DNA of 64,000 nucleotides from Thysanoteuthis rhombus (lineage: Eukaryota > Mollusca > Cephalopoda > Oegopsida > Thysanoteuthidae): positions 47,379,341 through 47,443,340 of the forward strand of contig OY735218.1 in NCBI GenBank assembly GCA_963457665.1. The letters are read 5' to 3'. The position numbers and the translations under genes were made by a program. The notes under the pieces are model-generated. The model searched no databases. It was not told the DNA's origin and saw only the letters and a program-made list of their open reading frames with translations. This document shows positions 38,401 to 48,283 of this stretch, one piece after another (position 1 is the stretch's first letter; every line of letters begins with the position of its first letter).

Positions 38401-39689
38401 AAGAGAGAATGCATATATATTACCTGAGAGAGTTATTTTATACAACAGGCACATGGCCATATTATATATCCTGTAGAAGAGTTGATACCCACGTAGCTCT
38501 GTGGACGCCAAGGGATCTGAAAATGACGAATGTTATCTTCCTTTATTGCTTATGAAAAACCCATTCCGTGTTTAATCGGTTGTTGAAAAAGAAGGGGGAA
38601 AGATTCAATTGACTCAATTCAGGAATCTCAGTGTTGTGATCCAATCACATTGTTGCGACATAAGTTTTGGAAATTATGTGATCACTTTCAGATTAATCCA
38701 CTAAATATGATATCATTTTGTAAGCAAACTGGGGATTTTCTTCTAGTTCTGTGTACTTTCAAGGAAACTTTCGTTATATTTTTGTTTGAATTGAGGTTCA
38801 TGTCTTGAAATCGATCCTCTCCCTCCAGGGCCGAGATATGCTTCTCTAGTTAAGCAGTGTTTCACTAATATTTATCGCATTTGGATGTTCAGCTGAACTG
38901 CGTATCTGTATTATCGAGCCGTCGGATAAAGCTGAGTGGGTTTTAGCAGGATTCGTTAATCAAATATGATCATGGAAAAGTAGACATTTTTTGCATTTTG
39001 TTTTGGTTGAATCATTGTGAAAAAATGTTGACAATCATGTTATTATCATGGTTGAAATATGGAACGCAGAAGCGACAGCCGTCAGGACTGTTTCATTCTC
39101 TTCATATTTGTTATGTTTACGTAAAAACAAGTTTGTAGAACGATATACGATAAGATTCGTTGAAAAGAAAAACCTGTGTTATTGTTAATGAAAATGTATC
39201 ACTCGTATTATTCCTTAAAACTTGAAAAAGTAATGATATCACTTATTCTATTGATATACATTGGAGTTCGGTAAGAAGGAGCAGTGACAGAAATAAAGTC
39301 GTTCAGTTTATTGATAATGTTGGAAGATGGAGATTTAAAAGAATAAATTCGGGGGGGTTATTTCGGAAGTAATAAGGAAGTGGACAAAAGAGATTGGTAG
39401 TTTAATTAAAGGATCGGAAGAAAGAGGGCACAAAATGTGTGATAAGTAATTTACCCAGTGGGTGAGAAAATGTTTGAATATGAATCTGATTCACATTTTC
39501 ACAAAATTTGGATAAAATCATGGAAGGCAAAGGTAATTTGATGGAATAAAGGTGACTCATTGGCAAAGGAAAGCAGGAGCTTCAGATGATCGATGATATC
39601 AGTCGTTAACACTCAGGAAATTCTTACGTATTCAAGTAGTATTTTTTCTAAGTGAAGTACTTGTTTGACCCAAATGGAGAAAAAGATAA
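36006..39689. other. Mostly unassigned sequence
   Basis: A faint match to the RT GVRQGD region (reading LQGVRHGNQQS near 37895) is too short to call. The microsatellite at 38317 is the only clear feature. Confidence 0.45.
38317..38410. repeat. (CA)n(TA)n(GA)n compound microsatellite
   Basis: CA repeats, TA repeats and GA repeats in that order. Confidence 0.92.
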
Positions 39690-40055
39690 CCCTGGTGAGT
39701 CACTCAAGTTCCTTCGGCAGCATGTCATGGTGTGCTGATCAATTACCGAACTAGAAAAAGAGCCAATCAATGAATCAGATAATTCTCACTCCTCTTGTTG
39801 GTCAACAATCTCCCCAAAAAGTCTGAATTTTTACCCCGCCCCAAAGCGTAAATACTACCAGACCAATTTAGCATGCATTTACATGGCTAATTGAAGCGCT
39901 GCAAAATCTATTAACAGGGTGATGTTGTTAACAGTTTTTTTCGAAGCATAATCAAGAGTAAATATTCAAATGTTCAGTCCTCTGGCTCCACTGTTGCGGT
40001 CGGTACATACATGTATAACCAGCCACCCAGTCAATTTTGACTGAAAAAGCAAACT
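39690..40055 (-). repeat. R3 dispersed repeat copy
   Basis: Reverse orientation: GTGCTGATCAATTACCGAAC, AGAGCCAATCAATGAATCAG, ATAATCAAGAGTAAATATTC, TCAGTCCTCTGGCTCCACTG, GTACATACATGTATAACCAG and CCACCCAGTC. One of the most complete copies. Confidence 0.65.
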
Positions 40056-41849
40056 AAATTGAAATTTCCCAACGTCATTTTACTGCAATTAGTTTTGCAC
40101 CAAGGCTGCTTCTCGTGTCATTGCTTGTCACGAAACTTCTATTGCCCTGAGGATGTGGTATATCCTGACTGTTTCCTTTGATTTTTTACCTGGGCCTGCA
40201 GGATGATATATGATATTCACTGCTCTACGAGTAACATTTCTCTATTACAAAGTATTCACTGATACCAAGCAGAGTGGATTATTTATTGTTTGGTACTCTG
40301 TGGTTGATAATGAAGATTTTCACTATTTTCTCCTTTTTTTAGTAATCAGTTTTATGTTATCTCTGAATTCGCAATGTTCACACTATGTGTCTGGAGATGT
40401 TCCTCAAACTCTTTTGGTTTACTGCCTCCTTTGAGAACATAAGGTATCACTGTACCCCGTAAAGTTGGTCTGAAATTATGCATTGGACATAAAATTGTAA
40501 CACATAAACTCCGTAGAATTCGGCGAATCGTCCTGCAGAATTAAATTTAACCATGTGTGACCTGCTGATATCGCACGTGGACTGTGATGCATAGTTATTG
40601 ACAAACGCACATACTAAATTCTTTATTGCACAGACATATTGAGAAATGACGAAAAAGGGGAGCAACTGAGAAAAAAATTGATCGCAAGAGGAGGAATGTG
40701 GCCCAGGTTTCTGGAGGTCACTGACCTGAATGGTCTATCGATGGTCAGTTTCTGTTGTATAATTGTGAACACAATCACTTAACCTTTTTATTCGGCCATA
40801 TCGTCACGTACATTTATTTCTTCTTAATATTCTTGACTCCATCTCAACAAAAGCAAAATTTATTGCTTTCCTGCGTTTTGTTCATCTATAATCTGTTTTA
40901 ACTGGTTGCGATGTATTTGTTCTTGGCTTCAACGATGAGTAAATAATTCCTGTATCGTATTTGCTTGTTATTCATGCATTTGTAATTTGAAAATAATGCT
41001 TGTTAGAATACAAGTTCCCCTTACAAAATGAAATTATTTTCTAATAGGCTCAAAATGAACAGAGTGTTGAAGCATTATCTCTGTGGGCTTACCAAATATA
41101 GCCTTTTCAAAACTAAATATTTCTTTCTTTAACCAACGGATTTGAGTTTCGATTTAAGGTCAAGTACTCCTTTCGAAGCCATCAATCTAGAAGTAACATA
41201 AACCCAAGATTATTGACTTTAAGAAGAATATTTGTGGTAATTCAAAAATGATTTTCAAAAGATTACTTTACCAACACTCGAAACTTTAGACCATTGGATA
41301 GACAATGGAATAGAAACCTTGTTTGGCAATTCTGGGGGAAATAATCTCCACCCGCCTTATTCCATTTCTAGGTTAACAGGTGATATTTCTGCTTCATGCA
41401 CGGAAACTAAGATTTAACTATGAAGTTATCTGATGATTTTCGTCGGAAATCTGGCAGTAGCAAATATCTACAAATATTGAGTACTCTTTCCTGTAGCCAC
41501 TTGCCAATTTCGAATTATCATGATATTGATGGCTTTGGATACATCGTCGGATATCTAGTTTTGCTTCTAGGGACTTTGAAGCCATTGTAAGCGCAAATCT
41601 TCTATAATGATGAATGCAGTTATTTTTTTTTCCTTCCACTTGAGAGGGACAATTTTAATGGTAGAGATTTTTTCTACACCCCACTCAAAACAGCGGTGTC
41701 TTGTACTATAATGTGACTAAAAGAAGTCATGACATATGAACCAGAAATAATCTTTTCTTTATACTGATGAGGATTATATGAAGTGACCAATAAGTGTTTC
41801 AGCACTTCTGTTCGGGTCGCATGCCAGGGCAAAGTGTATGAAGATTCAT
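40056..41849. other. Unassigned sequence
   Basis: Open frames of 72-74 residues have no recognisable domain. No shared repeat seen. Confidence 0.45.
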
Positions 41850-42210
41850 GGATGCCGAGTTGTCAAAATCCCCTCTTAGCCTTGCTGATGTAGTCTGTGG
41901 AGAAGCCAAGAGGAATACGCCTGGAATTAACCTGGCTGCAGGAACTGCCAGAGTAACATCAATTCAGGCTTCATACCGCTTTAAGAGGGGGGGGACTCCT
42001 TTCTCTGGTGTTGGATCAGTGTTGTCCATCTCCTAGAATGGTTGCTGTTCCTAAAGTGAAGAAGCCGAATCTGATCTATCATTTCAACTATGATTAGGGG
42101 AGAAGTGGTGGATGGATTCCTTCCCCTATGGCAACTGCAAAACATACAAACGGCCCCGATAGGAGTTTGAACGCAGGTCGGCAATTCCATTGTCATACTC
42201 AGAGTCTCTT
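41850..42210 (-). mobile_element. Possible third SINE family or other interspersed repeat
   Basis: This stretch is richer in G and C than its surroundings and is open in two frames (147 residues on the minus strand, 41981-42424; 62 on the plus strand). On the minus strand GCGTTCAAACTCC at about 42163-42175 resembles an RNA polymerase III box B, with GAGTATGACAATGGAATTGC upstream. The proteins match nothing I recognise. A tRNA-derived SINE is my best guess; an unidentified exon cannot be excluded. Confidence 0.35.
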
Positions 42211-42719
42211 GTTTTACCATAAATGTTTCCACTCTAATCAATTTCTCAAAGAATATGAGGCTGCACAGTATGCCATAATTGCTGACGTAGATGACTTGCA
42301 TCTGATGCGCTGTTATTATGATTGGGAAACTTTGAGATTGACATCCATGGAATTTGAATACATTACGGTAAGAGCAAGTTGTCCAGATACCATTCGAGTT
42401 AATACTTAGTATTTTTCCCAGCAAAATTGATCTCGAAGCTGTTAAAAGTTTCGAGTGTTCCTGTTGTCACACTGGAAGCTTTGGCACGATAATATATCTT
42501 TCATTAACGCCTATTTAATCGATAAGCTGCTTTCCAGCTGCGAAATACTTTGGGACAAAATCGGATGGATATTGAAATCATGGAAGTATATTCATGGAAC
42601 AACTACGAAGAGATGAAGGGAAATATATTCCTGATAGCATTCACTTGGAAATGAAACATTCATTTTCCATACTTCCCCTTAAAAGTAATTAACACGAATT
42701 AGATAAAATCAGAAACTCA

Positions 42720-42943
42720 TTGTACAATATGCATCCATTTATATGATTATGAATTGCGTTATATTATATTGGATCTCTATTTGAAATGATCTTCCGTTGT
42801 TACACGGTGAATGTATAATCTGGCATAGACAATGTAAACAGAATGAACAATTGAGCATAATAATGCAGCTGCAGGGATCGAACCTGCGGCTGATAGTTAG
42901 TTACTCTGAATAATGTTCCTCTTACAGTTGAGCTAAACAGTCT
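42720..42943 (-). mobile_element. SINE-2 copy with tRNA-like head
   Basis: On the minus strand the head reads TTTAGCTCAACTGTAAGAGG (box A) and, about 35 bp later, GGTTCGATCC, an excellent box B for RNA polymerase III. The body continues to ATAACGCAATTCATAATCA near 42745. It starts 7 bp from the tail of the young RTE, in the same orientation. It belongs to a different family from SINE-1: head at the 5' end and an unrelated body. Confidence 0.8.
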
Positions 42944-42965
42944 TCGGTAATCATCATCATCATCA

Positions 42966-45900
42966 TCAGTCTTTTAACGTCCGTCGTTGGACATAGACCT
43001 TCCCCAGGATTTGCCACACTTCTCTATCATGGGCGTCACGGAGCCAGTACTTCCTGAACCTGTCTAGTTCATCTCTCCATCTAATATTTTGCCGGCCTCG
43101 GTTGCGCATATGGTCTCGGGGAATCCATGTTGTGAGTCGTGATGTCCATCGATTGTCTGCCATTCTTGCAACATGGCCAGCCCACCGCCATTTGAGATTT
43201 TTTATGGCTTCTATGATGTCTCTAACTCTTGTCTTTTCCCGGATGTGTTGTGCTGTTTTGTGGTCTCTCCATGTGAGGCCCAGCATTATTCTTTCATGTG
43301 CACGTTGCATGGTTCTCAGCTTACGGGTCTGTTTCTTGGTTAAGTTCCATGTTTCAGCTCCATAAGTGACTATTGGGAGGATGCATTGGTTATACACCCT
43401 TCTCTTTAGGATTAATGGGATCTTATTATTTTTGAAGGTTGAGCTAGCTCTGCCAAAGGCTTGCCATCCTAGTGTGATTCTTCGCTTGATTTCTTCTTCT
43501 TTTGAGGGTCTCATGGAGATTCGTTGCCCTAGGTAGATGTAGTGGTCTACTTTCTCGAGTTCTGTGTCCTCGATTTCGATCTTAGTGTTCTTATCTCCAA
43601 TGTGGTTGTTGCACATGATCTTCGTCTTGCTGAAGTTCATGTGCAGGCCGACTTTCTTGCTCTCCTCATTTAGTTCATCTATCATTAGTTGGAGGTCGTG
43701 TAGGTTCTCTGCAAAAAGGGCTATGTCGTCTGCGAATCTGAGGTTGCTCAGATACTCGCCGTCTATTTTAATTCCTTTACTCTCCCAGTCTAGCCTTCTG
43801 AAGATCATCTCGAGGCAGGCTGTGAAGAGTTTAGGTGAGCTGGTATCACCTTGTCTTACTCCTTTCTGGAGCTGGAAGGGGTCCGAGTCTTTATGTAGCC
43901 TGATAAATGAGCTGCCGTGATTGTATATATGTTTCAACACTTCAACATATACTGGATCTACACCTTGCCGACTGATGGCCTCCATGACCTTAGGGATTTC
44001 TACTGAGTCGAACGCCTTTTTGAAGTCGATAAATGCTACGGCAAGTGGTAGTCTATATTCTGCTGCTTTTTCTTTCAGTTGATTTATCGAGTGCAGGTGG
44101 TCCATGGTCGAGTAGCTTCTTCTAAAGCCAGCCTGTTCACGTGGCTGGTTTTCATCGAGTGTTTTTGTGATTCGGTTGGTGATGATCTTTGTGAAAAGTT
44201 TATATACACAGTTGAGTAGGCTTATAGGCCTATAGTTGTTGAGGTCTTTCGGGTTTCCTTTTTTATATAATAGCATTATGATAGCAGTATTCCAATCGTC
44301 TGGGACTTTACTGTGTTTTAGACACAGGTTGAAGAGGACGGCCAGTTTCCTATTGATGGTTTTACCTGCTTTTCGGAGTAGGTCGATGGTGATGTTGTCT
44401 GGTCCAGGGGCAGTTCCTTTCTTTGTCTGTTTAATGGCTTCCTTCACCTCCCACGGGGTTACTTTTGGGAAGTCCTCTAGTTGTTTGCCCGTGTCTTGCG
44501 TATCTTGCTCATTGTTTTGCAGTCCTTGTTTGGACGAATAAAGTTTTTGGTAGAATTCTTTGGCGCGTTCGACAATCCTGTCTCTGTCTGTTGTTAGGTT
44601 TCCATTTTCCTCGAGTATGCTAGTTATTTGCCTTCGTCCCGAGTTGAGGAGTTTGTTTATAGCTTTGAAGCCCCGACCTTTTTCAAGAGTTGATTCGATG
44701 ACTGCCGTTGTGTATCTCCTTCTGTCTTCTCTTCGTTTCTTCTTGATTAATTTGTTTAGTTCAGCCTCTTCAATTTTCTCCCTCGTTGTTGTCGGTGGCT
44801 TGAGGTTTCTGCGTTTTTCCATGAGATTTTTAGTCTCATCCGAGATTTTGCTAATGGGTTGTTTGCCCATTGGCTTGAATGTAGAGGCTACTTCAATTAT
44901 TGACGTTGTCATTTTGCTGCTTAGTTCGTTGATGTTGGTGCTGTCTTGTTCAGTAAGAATTCTGAATCTGTTCTTCAATTCGAGCTTGAAAGATTGAACG
45001 TGCTCTTTTGGTATGTTTAGAGGCTGCGGTTTTGTATGGAACATTTTCCTGCGTTCTTTATTGGTGTTTATTTGTACTTTACATCGTACCATTCTGTGGT
45101 CGCTGCCTACATTGACTTGATTTAGGACTTGGATGTCCTTGACGATATCGTTTTTGTCCGTTAGGATGTAATCTATTTCGTTTCTTGTTTCGTGATTGGG
45201 GCTCCTCCAAGTCCATTTCCTACTGGGTCCCTTCTTGAAGAAGGTGTTCATGATTTTGAATCCATTAGCCGTCGCAAAGTTTACAAGATCTTCTCCTCTC
45301 TCGTTGCGTATTTTGTATCCAAATTTGCCGACGCAATGTTCATTTCCTTGTCCTACTTGTGCGTTGAAGTCTCCCATGATAACATTGAAGTGTTTTCTGG
45401 TGCCTTGGAGTAGGGAGTTCAAGTCATCATAGAAGTTGTCTATTTCTTGTTGGGTTGATTGTGAAGTGGGAGCGTAGACTTGGATTATATTGAGTTTGTA
45501 TCGCTTTGAAAGTTGTATGGTGACGCTAGCTACCCGGTCAGAGACGGCTTTGAAGCCAGTTACATTGTCTTTCAGTTTCTTATTGATGAGAAAGCCAACT
45601 CCACTTTGTTTTACTTTCTCTTTACCGTAGCTGTAAAGAAGATGCTTGCTTCTCAGTTCGATTAGTTCTTCTCCGGGTCTTCTTACCTCACTAATGCCTA
45701 TGATGTCCCATTTGACATTTCTGATTTCACTTTCTAGATCAGTTAGGTGCATGTCAGTTGACAGTGTTCTGACGTTGTATGTGCCTATGTATAAATTTGT
45801 CTTCTTGTTGATAGTCTTAGAGTTCTGTTGAAATGGTCGTTGTTTCTGCGGTGACTCAGTAGGGACAGATGGTCCCTTGGTGGAGGATTTGGGTAGTCGC

Positions 45901-46112
45901 TTTCGGAGCACATCACCCCTACCCAAAGTAAGTGATGTGGCTGAGTCTTTTGGGGCCGACGACCCAGCAGGAACTGACGTACTCTTGGTGTAGTTTTTGG
46001 GTAGTCGCCCTTGGAGCATATCACCCCCACCCAAAGCAAGTGATATGGCTGGGCCTTTTGGTACCGAGGTCCCAGCAGGAACGGCCGATATAATATTTTG
46101 TGTGCAAATCAT
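42966..46112 (-). CDS. RTE-type non-LTR retrotransposon ORF: AP endonuclease plus reverse transcriptase
   Basis: Encodes the endonuclease/reverse transcriptase that nicks target DNA and copies element RNA in place. The frame is open without a stop from about 46214; the first in-frame ATG is at 46112 and gives 1048 residues. A 1077-residue reading from 46199 would need a TTG start. Counting from the ATG: residues about 11-82 hold two 36-residue repeats; the endonuclease spans about 107-345 with TYNVRT (111-116), E142, GDFN (D248, N250), D314 and SDH (337-339). The RT spans about 565-830 with NNYRP (625-629), FIDFKKAFD (catalytic D696), GVRQGD (751-756) and FADD (D795, D796). A basic C-terminal region with HVARM follows. 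All expected catalytic residues are present. The TGA stop is the first repeat of a (TGA)6 tail. The RTE clade is inferred from domain order and the C-terminal motifs; whether it is active is unknown. Confidence 0.93.
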   Translation of the reverse strand: MICTQNIISAVPAGTSVPKGPAISLALGGGDMLQGRLPKNYTKSTSVPAGSSAPKDSATSLTLGRGDVLRKRLPKSSTKGPSVPTESPQKQRPFQQNSKTINKKTNLYIGTYNVRTLSTDMHLTDLESEIRNVKWDIIGISEVRRPGEELIELRSKHLLYSYGKEKVKQSGVGFLINKKLKDNVTGFKAVSDRVASVTIQLSKRYKLNIIQVYAPTSQSTQQEIDNFYDDLNSLLQGTRKHFNVIMGDFNAQVGQGNEHCVGKFGYKIRNERGEDLVNFATANGFKIMNTFFKKGPSRKWTWRSPNHETRNEIDYILTDKNDIVKDIQVLNQVNVGSDHRMVRCKVQINTNKERRKMFHTKPQPLNIPKEHVQSFKLELKNRFRILTEQDSTNINELSSKMTTSIIEVASTFKPMGKQPISKISDETKNLMEKRRNLKPPTTTREKIEEAELNKLIKKKRREDRRRYTTAVIESTLEKGRGFKAINKLLNSGRRQITSILEENGNLTTDRDRIVERAKEFYQKLYSSKQGLQNNEQDTQDTGKQLEDFPKVTPWEVKEAIKQTKKGTAPGPDNITIDLLRKAGKTINRKLAVLFNLCLKHSKVPDDWNTAIIMLLYKKGNPKDLNNYRPISLLNCVYKLFTKIITNRITKTLDENQPREQAGFRRSYSTMDHLHSINQLKEKAAEYRLPLAVAFIDFKKAFDSVEIPKVMEAISRQGVDPVYVEVLKHIYNHGSSFIRLHKDSDPFQLQKGVRQGDTSSPKLFTACLEMIFRRLDWESKGIKIDGEYLSNLRFADDIALFAENLHDLQLMIDELNEESKKVGLHMNFSKTKIMCNNHIGDKNTKIEIEDTELEKVDHYIYLGQRISMRPSKEEEIKRRITLGWQAFGRASSTFKNNKIPLILKRRVYNQCILPIVTYGAETWNLTKKQTRKLRTMQRAHERIMLGLTWRDHKTAQHIREKTRVRDIIEAIKNLKWRWAGHVARMADNRWTSRLTTWIPRDHMRNRGRQNIRWRDELDRFRKYWLRDAHDREVWQILGKVYVQRRTLKD
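45867..46082 (-). repeat. 108-bp tandem duplication inside the RTE ORF N-terminus
   Basis: Two adjacent in-frame copies of a 36-residue unit sit before the endonuclease. They share the pattern VPAG(T/S)S-PK, then SL-LG-GD, then RLPK--TK. Both are proline-, serine- and lysine-rich and look disordered. The copies clearly differ, so the duplication is older than the most recent insertions. The remainder of the ORF has no such repeats. Confidence 0.8.
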
Positions 46113-46215
46113 GGGGAGTAATGGGCCATGCCCTGCCACGCTGGCCCAGGACGTGTTGGCAGGGGGTCTGGTGGATTGTCCACTGCGGGTCAGTGGCAAA
46201 AGAGCTCCACCGGCT

Positions 46216-46432
46216 CATGATACACATCCAAACTGTTCTTGTGAAACGAAAGTGGATGTTCGGAGCACAACGGTTCGATAAAAAAAAAAAGATCGGATCA
46301 ATTTTCGAAGTGAGTTGGATGCAAATTCCGGTGGGGACAACTTGGAGGATACCTCTCCCTTATATAATAAGTTTTTAACTTAGATAAAGTCCACAGAGGT
46401 TAAATTAATAAAAAAGGTTGCAACGGCATCTT
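46216..46432. other. Spacer between RTE ORF and satellite array
   Basis: May include the RTE 5' UTR. It contains an A11 run at 46279 and AT-rich sequence, with no match to the satellite unit. Confidence 0.45.
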
Positions 46433-48283
46433 TAGTCTGGGGACTTCATTTTAGCAGTTGAAAAAGTTTCAATTTTTCCATCGTACCTTGCTAAATAATT
46501 CGTGCCCGTCTCCCAGCAAGAATTTACTACTGACAATAGATACAGCCTTGATATATCCAACCCTACATTCGTTTGTTTTTTATGGCAAGTCAAAGTTAGG
46601 TCGAGGTAGTGGGGGGGGGAGTATAGGGTCAGTTTAGCTTTTAGATATTTAGATTTCGGCATTTGGGGGAGGGTTCTACCTTTTTTTTTCCTTGTAGATT
46701 TATGGTTAATTTCGGGGGAGGGGATTTAGGGTTCTTTGGAATATACGGAATTGGTGCACATTTAGAGATTTTTTCTTTTTTTTTTTTTTTTTTCAGTTTA
46801 GCTTTTAGATATTTAGATTTCGGCATTTAGGGGAGACTTTTTCTTTTTTTTTTGCTATTTGACCAACGATTCGACGCATAGGACATTTACAAGCATGTAA
46901 TACAGAGTTGGATGAATAGGCAGGCATTAAAGATTATCACAGAACAATGAGGAAATGAACAATAAATCAAGAAAATTATGTACTCATCTAAACTTGCGGC
47001 AATTTTAGTTAGTCTGGGGACTTCATTTTAGCAGTTGAAAAAGTTTCAATTTTTCCATCGTACCTTGCTAAATAATTCGTGCCCGTCTCCCAGCAAGAAT
47101 TTACTACTGACAATAGATACAGCCTTGATATATCCAACCCTACATTCGTTTGTTTTTTATGGCAAGTCAAAGTTAGGTCGAGGTAGTGGGGGGGGGGAGT
47201 ATAGGGTCAGTTTAGCTTTTAGATATTTAGATTTCGGCATTTGGGGGAGGGTTCTACCTTTTTTTTTCCTTGTAGATTTATGGTTAATTTCGGGGGAGGG
47301 GATTTAGGGTTCTTTGGAATATACGGAATTGGTGCACATTTAGAGATTTTTTCTTTTTTTTTTTTTTTTTTTTCAGTTTAGCTTTTAGATATTTAGATTT
47401 CGGCATTTAGGGGAGACTTTTTCTTTTTTTTTTGCTATTTGACCAACGATTCGACGCATAGGACATTTACAAGCATGTAATACAGAGTTGGATGAATAGG
47501 CAGGCATTAAAGATTATCACAGAACAATGAGGAAATGAACAATAAATCAAGAAAATTATGTACTCATCTAAACTTGCGGCAATTTTAGTTAGTCTGGGGA
47601 CTTCATTTTAGCAGTTGAAAAAGTTTCAATTTTTCCATCGTACCTTGCTAAATAATTCGTGCCCGTCTCCCAGCAAGAATTTACTACTGACAATAGATAC
47701 AGCCTTGATATATCCAACCCTACATTCGTTTGTTTTTTATGGCAAGTCAAAGTTAGGTCGAGGTAGTGGGGGGGGGAGTATAGGGTCAGTTTAGCTTTTA
47801 GATATTTAGATTTCGGCATTTGGGGGAGGGTTCTACCTTTTTTTTTCCTTGTAGATTTATGGTTAATTTCGGGGGAGGGGATTTAGGGTTCTTTGGAATA
47901 TACGGAATTGGTGCACATTTAGAGATTTTTTCTTTTTTTTTTTTTTTTTCAGTTTAGCTTTTAGATATTTAGATTTCGGCATTTAGGGGAGACTTTTTCT
48001 TTTTTTTTGCTATTTGACCAACGATTCGACGCATAGGACATTTACAAGCATGTAATACAGAGTTGGATGAATAGGCAGGCATTAAAGATTATCACAGAAC
48101 AATGAGGAAATGAACAATAAATCAAGAAAATTATGTACTCATCTAAACTTGCGGCAATTTTAGTTAGTCTGGGGACTTCATTTTAGCAGTTGAAAAAGTT
48201 TCAATTTTTCCATCGTACCTTGCTAAATAATTCGTGCCCGTCTCCCAGCAAGAATTTACTACTGACAATAGATACAGCCTTGA
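46433..48283. repeat. Satellite-like tandem array, unit about 577 bp, 3.2 copies
   Basis: Units begin at 46433, 47010, 47590 and 48165 with TAGTCTGGGGACTTCATTTT. Lengths are 577, 580 and 575 bp, and the last is cut after about 119 bp at GATACAGCCTTGA. The three full units look identical apart from homopolymer lengths (G8-G9 and T14-T18 runs), so amplification is recent or homogenised. Each unit has two copies, 164 bp apart, of a stretch of about 40 bp beginning CAGTTTAGCTTTTAGATATT. A 76-residue minus-strand frame starting MPKSKYLKAKL occurs in each unit but is probably fortuitous. The array lies 220 bp beyond the 5' side of the young RTE. Confidence 0.92.

Larger units (their letters stand above)
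42951..46215 (-). mobile_element. Near-complete RTE non-LTR retrotransposon with (TGA)n tail
   Basis: The element carries the ORF described at 42966-46112 and ends in six TGA repeats (TCA on the plus strand, 42951-42968), with no poly(A). Its 3' tail lies 7 bp from the start of a tRNA-derived SINE in the same orientation. The 5' limit is uncertain: the reading frame closes near 46215, and 46216-46432 could be 5' UTR or flank before the satellite array begins. I could not identify a target-site duplication by eye. Confidence 0.85.

Noticed and set aside
46113-46199. TTG-initiated 29-residue extension of the RTE ORF
   Set aside because: A eukaryotic LINE is more likely to start at the first in-frame ATG at 46112; no in-frame ATG exists between the upstream stop and that codon.
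46432-47819. Repeated 76-residue frame in the satellite units as a gene family
   Set aside because: The frame is short and interrupted by variable homopolymers. It repeats only because the unit repeats.
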